From assembly GCF_032118995.1 (NCBI RefSeq), contig NC_092669.1:2293501-2357500 (forward strand): a stretch of DNA of 64,000 nucleotides, written 5' to 3'. The stretch comes from Asterias amurensis (lineage: Eukaryota; Echinodermata; Asteroidea; Forcipulatida; Asteriidae). Below are positions 11,623-22,543 of this stretch, piece after piece (the stretch's first letter is position 1; every line of letters begins with the position of its first letter). Below the pieces are notes generated by a model. It saw only the letters and a program-made list of their open reading frames with translations. It had not been told where the DNA came from and ran no database searches. Both the position numbers and the translations under genes were made by a program.

Positions 11623-12009
11623 TTAAAGGCAGTGGACACTATTGGTAATTGTCAAAGACTAGCCTTCACAGTTAGTGCATCTCAACATATGCATAAAATA
11701 ACTAACCTGTGAAAATTTGAGCTCAATCGGTCATCAAAGTTGCGAGATAATAATGAAAGAAGAAAACACCCTTGTCACACGAAGTTGTGTGCATTTAGAT
11801 GGTTGATTTCGAGACCTCAAGTTCTAAATCTGAAGTCTCGAAATCAAACTTGTGGAAAATTACTTCTTTCTCGAAAACTATGGCACTTCAGAGGGAGCCG
11901 TTCCTCACAATGTTTTATACCATCAACCTCTCCCCATTACTCGTCACCAAGGAAGGTTTTATGCTAATAATTATTTTGAGTATTTACCAATAGTGTCCAC
12001 TGCCTATAA
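11623..12009 (+). mobile_element. MITE-1, full length
   Basis: From TTAAAGGCAGTGGACACT to GTGTCCACTGCCTATAAA; the right TTAA is mutated. Contains the inner inverted pair GAGACCTCAAG/CTGAAGTCTCGAAATC. Confidence 0.85.
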
Positions 12010-12099
12010 AATCTTTTATTATGAGTAAGTTGCACAATACAAGAAGTTGCACTTCTCAGTAACCTATTATTATAAGCTGGTCTCATATCACGTCCTGCA

Positions 12100-12294
12100 A
12101 ACTCCACGATAATGGGCTTAGCACACAAAAATGTGCTCACCAAAAATTGTTTGGCAAAAAAAAAAAGAGTACCAGCCAAAATTACACTTAGTTTACATCG
12201 TTGCAAAAAAATGGTGCCCCACTGAATTTTTGTTTGGCAAAGAAATTTTTCAAGTAGAATTTTCTGCTAAACAGCTTTATGAAATTGGGCCTTA
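12100..12294 (+). mobile_element. fragment of GGCCCAATTTCA foldback family
   Basis: The right terminus, AACAGCTTTATGAAATTGGG then CC, is clear; the left end is degraded. Confidence 0.45.
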
Positions 12295-12438
12295 GGCTGA
12301 ATCCGAATTGGTGGCTACGGCTATGGCTATGGCTGTTGCTAAGGGTGTTGCTCGGGACGTCCTATACCTCAACGCACGATGACGCGGAAATCTAGCCGTA
12401 GCCGTAGCTGTAGACGCTAATTTGGACACGGCCTTATA
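12293..12438. mobile_element. foldback MITE, AGGC...GGCCT ends
   Basis: Left AGGCTGAATCCGAATTGGTG with GGCTACGGC is mirrored by GCCGTAGC, TAGACGCTAATTTGGACACG and GCCT at the right. About 145 bp, no ORF. Confidence 0.65.
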
Positions 12439-13023
12439 TACTGTCAGCAAATCAAGGTCACACTAACTTTCTAGAAAAGTAGATGAATGAACACCTCTAA
12501 AGGTTCATTCGTTTTCAGGACGTCTAGTTGTATTATACCCCGTTCCCATGGCAATACCGTTTGTTGTTTAAAACAACTGACGTCACGTCAATGTTCACAA
12601 TAGTATTTTTGTTATCACGAAAGGTGCATGTGATTGTGGTTTGCATTGTGTAAACCAAGGCTGAAATGCGTGTGTTCACACACCGTACTCAGGAGCCAGG
12701 ACCAGAGTTCGATGACGTCACACCATTCGTAGAAATTTATCTCCGTAGCCTTGTTGATTGCATGGGCTTGCTTTGAGTTGAGTCACGATTACATATTGCC
12801 TAGTCTTGATTCGCGACGTTCATTTTGTCAACGTAGTCGCGCGGCTATAGCGCAACACGAATTACTGGAGAAGAGGTATCCACCAGGTGTAGCATACTAT
12901 AATATAATATCAAATTCAGAGACAAACACGAGAGCAATTTAGCAAGGGTCCCGTGCTAAATTGTAGAATGGTTGTAAAATGGACCTACGGTGTGAAAGAA
13001 CAACAATATTTAGAGTGTCCAGG

Positions 13024-13195
13024 GATGGATTTCACAAAGGTAGTCCTAACTTAGGACTAGTCCTAGGCAATGCTAAGAGATAGGACCAGTCCTAAGTTAG
13101 GATGAGTTACTGGTCCTAACTTAGGACCAGTCCTATCTCTTAGCATTGCCTAGGACTAGTCCTAAGTTAGGACTACCTTTGTGAAATCCACCCCA
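13024..13195. mobile_element. foldback MITE, TAGTCCTAACTTAGGA family, copy 1
   Basis: Nearly perfect palindrome: GGATTTCACAAAGGTAGTCC at the left and GGACTACCTTTGTGAAATCC at the right, hinged at TGAGTTAC. Other copies: 20527-20703, 37314-37497 and a remnant at 56812-56903. Confidence 0.9.
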
Positions 13196-13298
13196 GGGTC
13201 CCTTGAAAATCTTGTTCAACATTGTTACATTTTGTCGGGGGTCCGGACCTACGACTAAAGCCAGCCCCTTAATTGCCCCTTGCCCTACTGCCCTGCCT

Positions 13299-13625
13299 TT
13301 AAAGGCACGTTTGGTAATAATTGTCAAAGCCAGGTATTCTCACTAGGTGTATCCATTGTGTATCGCAAGGTGTATTCCAACATTATTATGCATAGTAAAA
13401 CAAACCTGTGAAAATTTGGACTCGATTGGTCTTCAAAGTTGCAAGAGAATAATGAACGAAAAATTTTACCCTTGATGCAATATGTGTGCTTTCGATGCAA
13501 ATCTTTATCAGTTTAACATTTTCAGAGATTTGTTATTTTATGCATATAATAAATCATGGGCTACACCATGGAAAAAACAAGTGAGAATGCAGTCTTTGCG
13601 GTCCGAACGTGTCCAGTGCCTTTAA
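13299..13625 (+). mobile_element. MITE-1 palindromic derivative
   Basis: Starts TTAAAGGCACG. After about 180 bp the sequence turns round and repeats the 5' arm in reverse (TTTTCAGAGATTTGTTATTT, ACAAGTGAGAATGCAGTCTT), ending GTGTCCAGTGCCTTTAA. Its terminal TTAA is shared with the next copy. Confidence 0.7.
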
Positions 13626-13855
13626 AGACACTGGACACCTTTGGTAATTGCCAAAGACCAGTCTTCTCACTTGGTGTATCTCAACAATGCACAAAATAAC
13701 AAACTTGTGAAATTTGAACTCATGGTCGTCAAAGTTGCGAGCTAATAATGGAGGAAAAAATACCATTGTCACACGAAGTTGTGTGCTTTCAGATGCTTGA
13801 TTTCGAGACCTCAAAGTCTAGTTCCGAGGTCTCGAAATCAAATTCGTCGAAACAA
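13622..13855 (+). mobile_element. MITE-1, 5' part, abutting the previous copy
   Basis: From TTAAAGACACTGGACACC to the AAATCAAATTCGTCGAAA block, where it is cut. Shares one TTAA with the element on its left. Confidence 0.75.
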
Positions 13856-14434
13856 TTTTGAAAATTTCGTTAAAATAATATCAGTCTCAGATTTTGCAAA
13901 TCCCTGTAATTTTATGTGATTCAGCTTTTGGCTGCAGATGTAGCGCCCTCTTTCGATAACTATACAACAACAAAAAGCGTCGCGGATCAAGGCTAGCTAA
14001 TAGGCATGTTGCCAAACCAACACCGAAAAAGTAGACAGCTACGCGCATGGGCCTCACGTGTTACCCAGTGGGCCAGAGGTGACCCCCCTCGTGATGCTGA
14101 CAGTGCATGGTATACATAGTACCAGCGTAGCTAGTCAATGGGGTTCACAAACCAACAAATGATTGTTCAATACAGACGTGTGCCGGAGCTATCTCTATAA
14201 CATTGCACACAATCAAAGCGCGTGGATTGAATTGTGTTGACGTGAACCATATTAACAGATGTTTTGACAGTGGTTTTTAAATTTTTAAGTGAAGATTTGT
14301 TTTACAAGCGACTGAGGGGCTAGTTCACCTGTGTGGTTTCACCACCAGTGGTGGCAACAAGCAACTGTGCAAGTCCTGATATTGTTAACTCAACACAAAC
14401 TTTCGGGAAAGTGTTGAACTTTCTTCAGTTGAGT

Positions 14435-14658
14435 ATGGTTAACAGCTGCAACATGTGTGTGTTTCTGCTTGTGTGTTTACTTTATCTGGTGGCTGCTGCT
14501 CAGGGGCAGGTCGGGAAAGACTGCAAGAGACACAAGTTTTCGGAGTGCGGATGTCATCAGTATGGTGTGCGTGTGCATAGAGATGACAAGTCGGAGTACG
14601 AAGAGGGAGGAATGGTAGTTTACACCAGGACCGATCTCGCGCCGGACAGTAAAAACCC
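14435..14658 (+). CDS. TNFR-like gene exon 1
   Basis: Signal peptide and first cysteines; ends AACCC|GTAAGT in phase 2. Confidence 0.8.
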
Positions 14659-17600
14659 GTAAGTTGTGAGATTTTTTTATATTTTATTTTGTTAGACCTC
14701 TGGCTTTCGAGAAAGCTGTCTGACAGGGCCGAAAAGTGCTGAGCAAAGTAACACGTACCTTGGTTATTACAAGTCAATTCAATTAAATTTCAATTCAATC
14801 AACATTTATTTTCACATTTAAGGTGAAAAAAGGAGAATGATAAACAATCTAAGTACAATTATTTTAAAGTCAAAGAGAGTCAAGAACAGGTGAAGAAAGT
14901 AATTAATGGAAAATGACATGAACAAAATGTAATGTAATGGATACGGATCAAACCAATATTTGGGCATTTTTTTTAAATAAATCTCTGAAATAAAGTCATA
15001 AAATCTATAACCTGTCTCTCTGAAGATCAAACAAAATACATATTTCCCTCTCACCCTACCCCCATCCCAGCCTTCCTTTCTTCAAAAAGGCAGGACGCTA
15101 AACGTGTTTTACTGTGGTCCCCCCCCCCCCAAAAAAAAAAAAAAACAAAAAAAAAAAAACATGATTTTACAAACGGCATATGCTCTAACGAAAAAACATG
15201 CCATCCATTTTTTCCATTACGTAGTCTAACTTGGATGTGATTGGCTACAACACGACACACCTACAATTCCATTGAAGTCACCAGCTTTATGAATGGCAAG
15301 TCAACAATGGGTACACGAATAGAAAGAATTTGGGTGGCTAGCCATTCAAGTAGCCAAGGTCGTTGGTTCTTTTATTATCGGCAAAACCGGGCTGTAGGGC
15401 TAAACAGACATGCCGCAAATGATAAACAGAAATACTACAAGGCAGTACATGTGCATCACGTGCGCTGTACCAACTATGTGTGTTTTCTTTTTGAATCTAT
15501 ATTTTTTTTTGACATGATATTCTTTTTTTTTTTTTTTTTTTTTTTTTTTTCCCTGGAGGGGGAAATTTATTCAAGTTTCTTCAATGTACAAAGCTACACA
15601 AACTACTGGTAAAACCAACTACTTATAGAACGATACTAAGAGAGAAATGGCCAATTGCAAAAACAGGAAGTTTGATGATTATGCAAGGCATTTAGTTGGT
15701 ACATAGCAATACAAAAGGCTCCCATTTGGTATTGAACTTATCTAAGTTGTTATTCTTAACAAAGATCATTTTTTCCATTACAAAATAATGATTTATTTCC
15801 TTTTTGATAAGAACAAATGAAGGCTTTCTGTCGTTCATCTTCATCCGATAAATATGAAAACGGCAAAGAATGAGAATTAAATTGAGAGCAGACCATTTTC
15901 TATTTAGGACACCAAACAGCTTAGTCGTGTTGTCAAAATTAATGTCAATGTTCAGTGTATTAGTCAACCAGTGTTTTATCTGACGCCAAAAATACAGAGA
16001 CACCTTGCAATTACAAAACAAGTGGACTAGTGTCTCTTCTTCCCTTTTACAAAAAGTACACAGATTAAAATTCTTCCGACCAATTTTAGAAAGAAAGGAA
16101 TTTACACCCAGAATTCTATGCACCAATCTAAACTGGAACCAACGTAACTTGGTGTCACATGTACAGTTAAAGGGTAAACCACAGAAAATGTGCCATTGAG
16201 GAATCGGAAAAATCACGCCAATTTTTTCTTCCCATTTAACAATAAACTTGTGCACAACTTTTTTGCTGGAGGTGAAAACACTGTACAGACGGGTGGAGCC
16301 CTTTATATCCATCAACAAAGTCTTAAAATTAAATGGTAAAAAAGGGCGAGCGATTTCTGTGGTTTCTCCATTCAGTACATTACGGAAGGAATGTTTGATT
16401 GCATTGACCACGCCCCCGTACACTTTGTTCTGACCCTGAATTTCCTTTGAAATGCCACAAGAGAAAGAGCCACACCTTGCGTGTCAAAAATGTCACACAC
16501 GAAGTTCACACCCTTTTTGGCCCAGTGTTTATAGTTAATGTTTTTGTTACCGACCATAATATTCTGATTATGCCACAACACATTTTTCAAAGCGTCAATT
16601 TGACTGGCAGGTACATGACACTTAACAAAGCTGCACCAAGCATTAAGAACATCAATCCAAAAATGGTTTTGATTTGCGGCCCCTTTTAAATAGATCAGCA
16701 ATGCCTGGTGGCCTCCCTCGAGTGCTAGAGGATCATGAATGTTCGAAATCTTCAAAAAAAGAGTGACCCAACCCAAGTTATTTGAACTTAGAAATCTGCG
16801 GATCCAGGTGACCTTAAGGGCTTTTATATACGAATGCATGTCAATCATTTTAACTCCTCCATGACTATAGCCTTGAATCATCTGGTTCCTGGACACACGG
16901 TCATTCCCTTTCCATATAAAGTTATAGAACATACAGTCTAATTCTTTGATAACATTGCTAGGCGGGTTGGGAAGAGTTAAAATAAGAAAAGTAAGCTTAG
17001 ATAAAAGGAGCGACTTTGTTACAGTAACTCTCCCCAGCACCGTTAGGTTACGTTTAGACCACTGCTCAATTAAACTTTTAATAGCAGAAATGACCTTGGT
17101 GTAGTTCAAATTCACCATACTAGCAAGATTAGTGTTAAAGTCTATACCAAGGGCTCTGAAAGAGTTTTCAGCCAAAACCCAGTTAACTTTGATGTGCTCA
17201 CAAATCCCTTTCTTTCTTATGATATTCATACAAGGCAGTGATAGCACGTGCTATGTAGCTGATGTTTTTTTTTGTTTTTTTTTTGGGTCATTCCGTGTCA
17301 AATCACCCAAAAACAGGACAATTTTAAACCCTACCCTCTTTAAATTTGCCCAAATTTTTGTTATGGGGTAATAATGACTCAACAAGCTCAAATGTTAATT
17401 TTCAGCTCTATCCGATAAACGGTTTTCGTGCTACGGTATGCACTTTCTCGTTGATTTCGGTCAAAATGCGCCTGACTTCTGACATTCAAACAACCATAAA
17501 TTGGTAACCATTGGGTCAAATTTGTTGAAATTGGTGTCTTTTGAAAGGAAATTGCATAAGCTTTCCAAATCTGTCATTACTTTTTTTGTAGGAACATGCT

Positions 17601-20600
17601 TAGGTTTAGTAACCTTTGACCTTTACTTTGACCTTGCATTTGACCTTGTGGATCACGTGATCTGGAGATGAACTTCGGTGAAAATTTACTCCCATATGTT
17701 TTCTCAACAATATAAAAAAAATCAGAGATATAATAATTTTGGCTTGCTTTCAGGCTCCGCTCAAAGTTGCCCTACTTGCCTGTTCCTATTCAAAGTACAT
17801 GTACATTACATACATGTCCATACATATGTATACCATGATGTTGCTAGAGGTCCACTAGCCTCACTTTATATACATACGTATGGACATGTATGTTATGTAC
17901 ATGTACTTTGCGTAGGAATAGGCCAGTAGGGCAACTTTGAGCGGAGCCTAGAAGCAAGCCAAAAATAGTATAACTCTAATTTTTTGATATTGTGGAGAAA
18001 ACATATGGGGGCAAATTTTCACCGAAGTTCATTTCAAGATCACGTGATCCACAAGGTCAAATTCAAGGTCAAAAAAGTAGAGGTCAAAAGGTTATCATAC
18101 CTAAACATGTTCCTACAAAAAAAATAAAGACATATTTGGAAAGCTTATACAATTTCCTTTTCAAAGACACCAATTTCAACCAATTTGACCCAAAGATTAC
18201 CGATTTATGGTCATTTGAATGTCAGAGGTCAGGCGCATTTTGACCGAAATCAACGAAAAGGAGCATGTCGTAGCGCGAAAACCGTTTATCGGATAGAGCT
18301 GAAAATTGAAATTTGAGCTTGTTGAGCCATAATTACCCCATAAAAAAAATTTGAGCAAATTTGAAGAGGGTAGGGTTTAACCCATTGGGTGATTTGACAC
18401 GGAATGACCCTTTTTTTAAATATTATTTTTCAAATAATTACGCTTATTTTTTAGTTACATCCACCACGCTTATGGTGGAAAAATCCACCACGCTTATGAT
18501 GGATTTAGAAGGGGGAAGGAAAAACAGATAATAACCTGTGCGAAACTTTCATAAAATATTTATTTTTCCATGATTTTCATTCCATTTTTTGCGAGCCTTT
18601 TCAAAAACATGCATGTCGAGACCTTTTATTTGGTCTGAGCATGATCCAACGATATACTCATAAATGCAGCCACTGTTTGTGAAACGTCAAGCCTTAACAT
18701 CTGTCACCGCTGATTCCAAGAAATACCTACCCCCCCCCCCCCCCCCCCCCCACTGCCCAAACAGAGATCAACGTTTCAACGAATTACATTACGCAATCAA
18801 TGCCATTGCGCAATTCAACAAGTTGCGAAATCAACAAAGCGCGCGACTAAAAAAATGCAACAGTCAATAAACACTGCTCAAAGCGCCTTATAGTCAAAAC
18901 ATGACATATGCTCAGCTCTAAAGGCCGAGTAGAAACTATTGGTAATTACTCAAAATATTTATTAGCATAAAACATTTGGTAACGAGTAATGGGGAGAGGT
19001 TGATAGTATAAAACATTGTGAGAAACAGCTCCCTCTGAAGTAACGTAGTTTTCGAGAAAGAAGTAATTTTAAACGAATTTGATTTCGAGACCTCAGAATT
19101 TGAATTTTAGGTCTCGTAATCAAGCTACTGCAAGCACACAACTTCGTGTGACAAGGGTGATTTTTCTTTCATGGTTATCTCGCAACTTTGAAGCTCAAAT
19201 TTTCACAGGTTTGTTATTTTATACACCAAGTGAGAACACTTATCTTTGCTAGTGTCTTTATGTGTACATTTGGTTTGCGGTATTAATACCGTGTATGTAC
19301 TACTTGCCAAATTATTAATTGGTACTTCACAATGCAATGCCTCAAATACAAGCTACAAGTATTCACTATAAAACCATAGAGCAAGCTGACAAAACGTAAA
19401 ACACCACCAAACTCGGTGAAAAATTCTTGATTGTATGGTGTATTTGATGTAAACGATTGAATAGACGATCAAAGACAATGTGTCACAAATTGACAAGAAT
19501 AAATTAAAATTCTTAGGTTTCAAATTGTGTTTTTTGTTTTTTTCTTCTTCCTAGATATTACTTCTGTCTGACATGCATGGATTGCGGAGACGGGATACTT
19601 GTAGAGCATAAATGCACACAAAAGTCAGATACCGTTTGCAGTAAAGACCAGTGCACAGACGAAACATGGACGTACAACTTCAACTTAAAAGCATGCCAGC
19701 CACCTCAAACAACAACGCCACCACCGACAGTCAGGAGCAAGGTCGTGACGCAGAAAGACACGATGTCTGTGGCGTCAGAACCGATTAGACGTAAGTTTGC
19801 AAAATACTTGCACTTTAATTCAGAGCCATGGGTTTGTTCGCATAACTGTACAAAACCAGCAAATAAATGATGTCATGATGACGTTGATCAAAATGTTGGG
19901 AAAAGCAAACACATCAACAGTGTCACTTCTCAGAACCAACACTCACACATGAGTGACGACATCAAACATTGTGCCGAAATAAGACCGCTTTACACTGGGG
20001 GTGGGGGGGGGGGGTGGCATTTGAGGTCGAGCGGGACTCGAACCCACAGTCCGGAGCAAGACACTTCGTCGAATTGTCCTTCGGATGAGCCGAGGTCTTT
20101 TGGAGGGTTTTGCGTGGCTGATGATGCAGAGAAACCACCTAGATCTCAGACTTGAAATCAAGTCTAAACAGTAACGCCTCGTACTTTTGTTCCTCTAATT
20201 TTGCAGCTAATAATGTCCTAACTAAAGACTTGATTTCAAGTCTAACACCACATGTACTTTTGTTCCTTCCCTTTTGTACACTTGATTTCAAGTCTTAGAT
20301 CGCGGTTATTATTCTGCATCTCAGCCACGAAAACACCCCACATTATTAGCTATCACGCGCCCTATAAACTCGCAATCGTAGGCTAAATTGCGGAGGTTGA
20401 TACAAGGAGCTGTTTGTAGCGGCCATCAGGACGACTAAAAGCCACGATCAAAGACTTGCAACCCAAAGTCTACTCTGTAAAAAACATCCCTAAAATTTAC
20501 GGCACTATACCTGGCAGTAGGGTTCCAGGGGTGGATTTCACAAAGATAGTCCTAACTTAGGACTAGTCCTAGGCAATGCTAAGAGATAGGACCAGTCCTA

Positions 20601-21124
20601 AGTTAGGATGAGTTACTGGTCCTAACTTAGGACCGGTCCTATCTCTTAGCATTGCCTAGGACTAGTCCTAAGTTAGGACTACCTTTGTGAAATCCACCCC
20701 AGGGCCCAGGTAAAAGTGCCGTAAATTTCACAGAGGAAGTTTTGTCAATAATTATTGTGCCTTGAGGGGGTAGTTTAGCAAATTAACGGCACTTTATCTG
20801 GCACCCTAGCTGCCAGGTAAAGTGCCGTAAATTTTACTGATAATTTTTGCAGTGTACATGTATCTCATTGGCAGATTATAACTCATCGATTTTTACGTTG
20901 ATTCATTTTTAGGTTCAAAGGTCACAGATGACAAACCGGATGGACAGATGAACACTATCATTATGGGTGGCCTTGCTGGTGGAGTCGCTGTATTATGCGG
21001 CTTGGTTGTCTTCATGGCGGTGTTGGTCTGCCGAATTAAACGCCAACATGCTGGTTTGCTATCTGGAACCCCGTCGTCTTCCAATAACTCGTTAAGAGAG
21101 TCGGTTGCCCCTGCACACGTCTAG
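14435..21124 (+). CDS. TNF-receptor-superfamily-like membrane protein (3 exons)
   Basis: Spliced exons 14435-14658, 19555-19790 and 20913-21124 give one 223-residue frame; all junctions are GT-AG and in phase (2, then 1). Residues 1-24 are a signal peptide (hydrophobic run FLLVCLLYLVAAA). Cys30, 38 and 40 belong to a partial N-terminal module. Residues 79-108 carry a TNFR cysteine pattern, C-x2-C-x2-C-x9-C-x7-C with DTVC near the end. A Thr/Pro linker follows, then a membrane segment at about 168-193 beginning after NTIIMGG. The cytoplasmic tail is only about 30 residues and has no death domain. Family knowledge: TNFR ectodomains bind TNF-type trimers. That this one signals is not shown; it could be a decoy or rely on an adaptor. 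I start at the ATG at 14435 because it begins the signal peptide; an in-frame upstream start-like GTG at 14333 is not needed. Intron 1 (4.9 kb) holds a LINE fragment and a large foldback element. Confidence 0.82.
14659..15517. other. 5' part of intron 1 of the TNFR-like gene
   Basis: AT-rich DNA with a CAATTCAATCAACATTTATT motif near 14779 (reminiscent of LINE/SINE tails) and a C12-A15 homopolymer pair at 15119-15160. No further exon was recognised. Confidence 0.5.
15518..17247 (-). mobile_element. 5'-truncated L1/Tx1-like LINE, ORF2 C-terminal part
   Basis: Two overlapping minus-strand frames (17247-16372 and 16423-15692) together encode the region after the reverse-transcriptase palm of an L1-like ORF2. 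The first has a FRALGIDF motif, a KVISAIKSLIEQWSKRNLT helix and an FYNFIWKG motif. The second starts with an IQGQNKVYGG-like join and ends in a zinc-knuckle, C-x2-C-x9-H-x4-C (LCTFCKREEETLVHLFCNC). A +/-1 frameshift lies between about 16430 and 16490. The RT catalytic and endonuclease domains are absent, so it is dead on arrival. A poly(A) tail appears as the T run at 15522-15550, with an AATAAA signal on the minus strand just upstream. It sits antisense in intron 1 of the TNFR-like gene. Confidence 0.85.
17285..18410. mobile_element. 1.1-kb foldback (long inverted repeat) element
   Basis: Left end GGGTCATTCCGTGTCAAATC and right end GATTTGACACGGAATGACCC are exact inverted repeats. Homology continues inward along almost the whole length (GAGGGTAGGGTTTAA, AACCGTTTATCGGATAGAGC, GATCACGTGATC, GGCTCCGCTCAAAGTTGCCC, TACATGTACAT), so each arm is about 530 bp around a hinge near 17835-17865. 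The flanks are T runs. No transposase ORF. A long-TIR non-autonomous DNA transposon is the simplest reading. Confidence 0.9.
18729..18751. repeat. poly-C tract
   Basis: Run of more than 20 C in intron 1 of the TNFR-like gene; likely length-variable. Confidence 0.85.
18919..19260 (-). mobile_element. MITE-1, reverse copy
   Basis: Starts TAAAGGCCGAGTAGAAACTA; contains GTGAGAAACAGCTCCCTCTG and ACACAACTTCGTGTGACAAG; ends CTAGTGTCTTTA. In intron 1 of the TNFR-like gene, about 295 bp before exon 2. Confidence 0.75.
19555..19790 (+). CDS. TNFR-like gene exon 2 (cysteine-rich domain)
   Basis: Acceptor TTCTTCTTCCTAG; donor AGAC|GTAAGT. Carries CLTCMDCGDG and KSDTVC of the TNFR repeat and the TTTPPPT linker. 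Confidence 0.85.
19985..20165 (-). mobile_element. tRNA-related SINE fragment (tentative)
   Basis: The minus strand has GGACTGTGGGTTCGAGTCCC, a pol III B-box-like word, followed by a non-tRNA body. The region continues with ACTTGAAATCAAGT-type palindromes at 20149, 20230 and 20279, also seen at 32379. No A box was confirmed. Confidence 0.35.
20492..20842. mobile_element. nested palindromes with TTTACGGCAC ends
   Basis: AATTTACGGCACTATACCTGG at the left pairs with CCAGGTAAAAGTGCCGTAAA at about 20707. A second small palindrome of the same words lies at 20783-20842 (AACGGCACTTTATCTGGCA / TGCCAGGTAAAGTGCCGT). The TAGTCCTAACTTAGGA MITE is inserted inside the first. Confidence 0.7.
20527..20703. 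mobile_element. foldback MITE, TAGTCCTAACTTAGGA family, copy 2
   Basis: Ends GGTGGATTTCACAAAG and CTTTGTGAAATCCACC; almost base-for-base identical to 13024-13195, so probably young. Intron 2 of the TNFR-like gene. Confidence 0.9.
20913..21124 (+). CDS. TNFR-like gene exon 3 (membrane segment and tail)
   Basis: Acceptor TTCATTTTTAG; encodes the hydrophobic span and a Ser/Asn-rich tail ending APAHV, stop TAG at 21122. Confidence 0.82.
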
Positions 21125-21149
21125 TGCTAGTCTTGATTCAAGACGCTAG

Positions 21150-21323
21150 TTGTGTCACTAAAGTCTAGACTTTAGTGCCATGTAAATTATAATACCGGGT
21201 GATTTCATTCTAAAATATAAAAAAAAAAAAAGAAAAAAAAAAATGAAACAACCGGTTTATGTCACTAAAGTCTAGTCTTTAGTGGCATATAAATTATAAT
21301 ACCGGGTTGTTTTCATTCTAAAA

Positions 21324-21354
<31 letters not shown>

Positions 21355-21545
21355 TGAAACAACTGGTTTATGTCACTAAAGTCTAGTCTTTAGTGGCATA
21401 TAAATTATAATACCGGGTTGTTTTCATTCTAAAATATAAAAAATAAAAAAAAATAAAAAAATGAAACAACTGGTTTATGTCACTAAAGTCTAGTCTTTAG
21501 TGGCATATAAATTATAATACCGGGTTGTTTTCATTCTAAAATAGG

Positions 21546-21578
<33 letters not shown>

Positions 21579-21745
21579 AAACAACTGGTTTTGTGCGTGA
21601 CATATATAAATTATAATACCGGGTTTGTTCATTCTAAAAAATAAAAAAAAATTAAAAAAAATTAAACAACTAGTTTTGTGCCACTAAAGGTTGGCCTTTA
21701 TAATACTGGGTTTGTTTATTTTAAAATAGATTTCGAAAAATGAAA
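21150..21745 (+). repeat. ~105-bp tandem repeat with A tracts, about 6 copies
   Basis: TATAATACCGGGT recurs at about 21190, 21297, 21408, 21515, 21614 and 21699 (periods near 107, 111, 107, 99 and 85). Each unit has ACTAAAGTCTAG..CTTTAGT, then TTCATTCTAAAATA and a long A run ending ATGAAACAAC. Begins within about 30 bp of the TNFR-like stop, so it may be transcribed as 3' UTR. Confidence 0.9.
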
Positions 21746-21767
21746 TAACTTGTTTGATAAAAGTGGC

Positions 21768-21925
21768 AGCATAATGCTGTCACAATCTTGGTCACTCTTC
21801 TCGTATCCAATACCAGCAATGAATAATAACATTCATTGCAGGAGCCAGACTATTTCTCCTTTCAGCCTCGGTTTGGTAACATTGATTTGAATTTGGACAA
21901 ATCAAGATGGCTGCACTAAAAAAAA
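21768..21925 (+). repeat. dispersed repeat, CCTCGGTTTGG family, copy 2
   Basis: CACAATCTTGGTCACTC, AACATTCATTGCAGGAGCC, CCTCGGTTTGG and AATCAAGATGGC match the copy at 48340-48455. Confidence 0.5.
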
Positions 21926-22359
21926 ATTGGTAGTATACAATTTTGATTAGGTACCAGTTCAGCTTTCTCGATCAAAAGTGTGCAATTTAAATGCACCATC
22001 GATGCATTTTTGTGTGTAAATATTGTGTTTTTTTGGGTACAAACGAATCTACCTTTATCAGAAATGCTAATATAACTTAAATGTTATGAACGATGGTTGT
22101 TGAACGAGGTGTAACGAGAGAGGGCGTGCTCAAACAGGAAGTTGTGCGAAGAAAAATTCTAATGTATATCATGTTGATGTCAAATAAGGTTGCGTTGTTT
22201 ATTAAAAACGCATATAAGTTAAGTAACAAAATAGCTAAAAAAAGTACTGTTTTGAACCATTTTTTTCTATAAAATATTCCATCTGAAATGGAGTAACATT
22301 CAAGAAAATTGTATCTAAAATCATTTACAAATTTTTTTAGAAATAGTTGACTTCGGTTG

Positions 22360-22543
22360 TTAAGGCCCGGTCACACAGGCCCCGATAACGAGAACGAAAA
22401 CGATAACGATAAAAATGCACGCTCGCGATTGGTTGAATTGATCCTTGCATAAAACGCCCACGTCATTCAACCAATCGAGGGCGTGCATTTTTATCGTTAT
22501 CGTTTTCGTTCTCGTTATCGGGGCCTGTGTGACCGGGCCTTTA
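22360..22543. mobile_element. foldback MITE, TTAAGGCCCGGTCACAC ends
   Basis: Left TAAGGCCCGGTCACACAGGC and right GCCTGTGTGACCGGGCCTTTA are inverted; GATAACGAGAACG / CGTTCTCGTTATC and ATAAAAATGCACGC / GCGTGCATTTTTAT continue the arms to a short hinge. Very high arm identity suggests recent activity or arm conversion. Confidence 0.92.

Noticed and set aside
15692..17247. Two host genes on the minus strand
   Set aside because: Together they form the C-terminal part of a frameshifted LINE ORF2 with a poly(A) tail.
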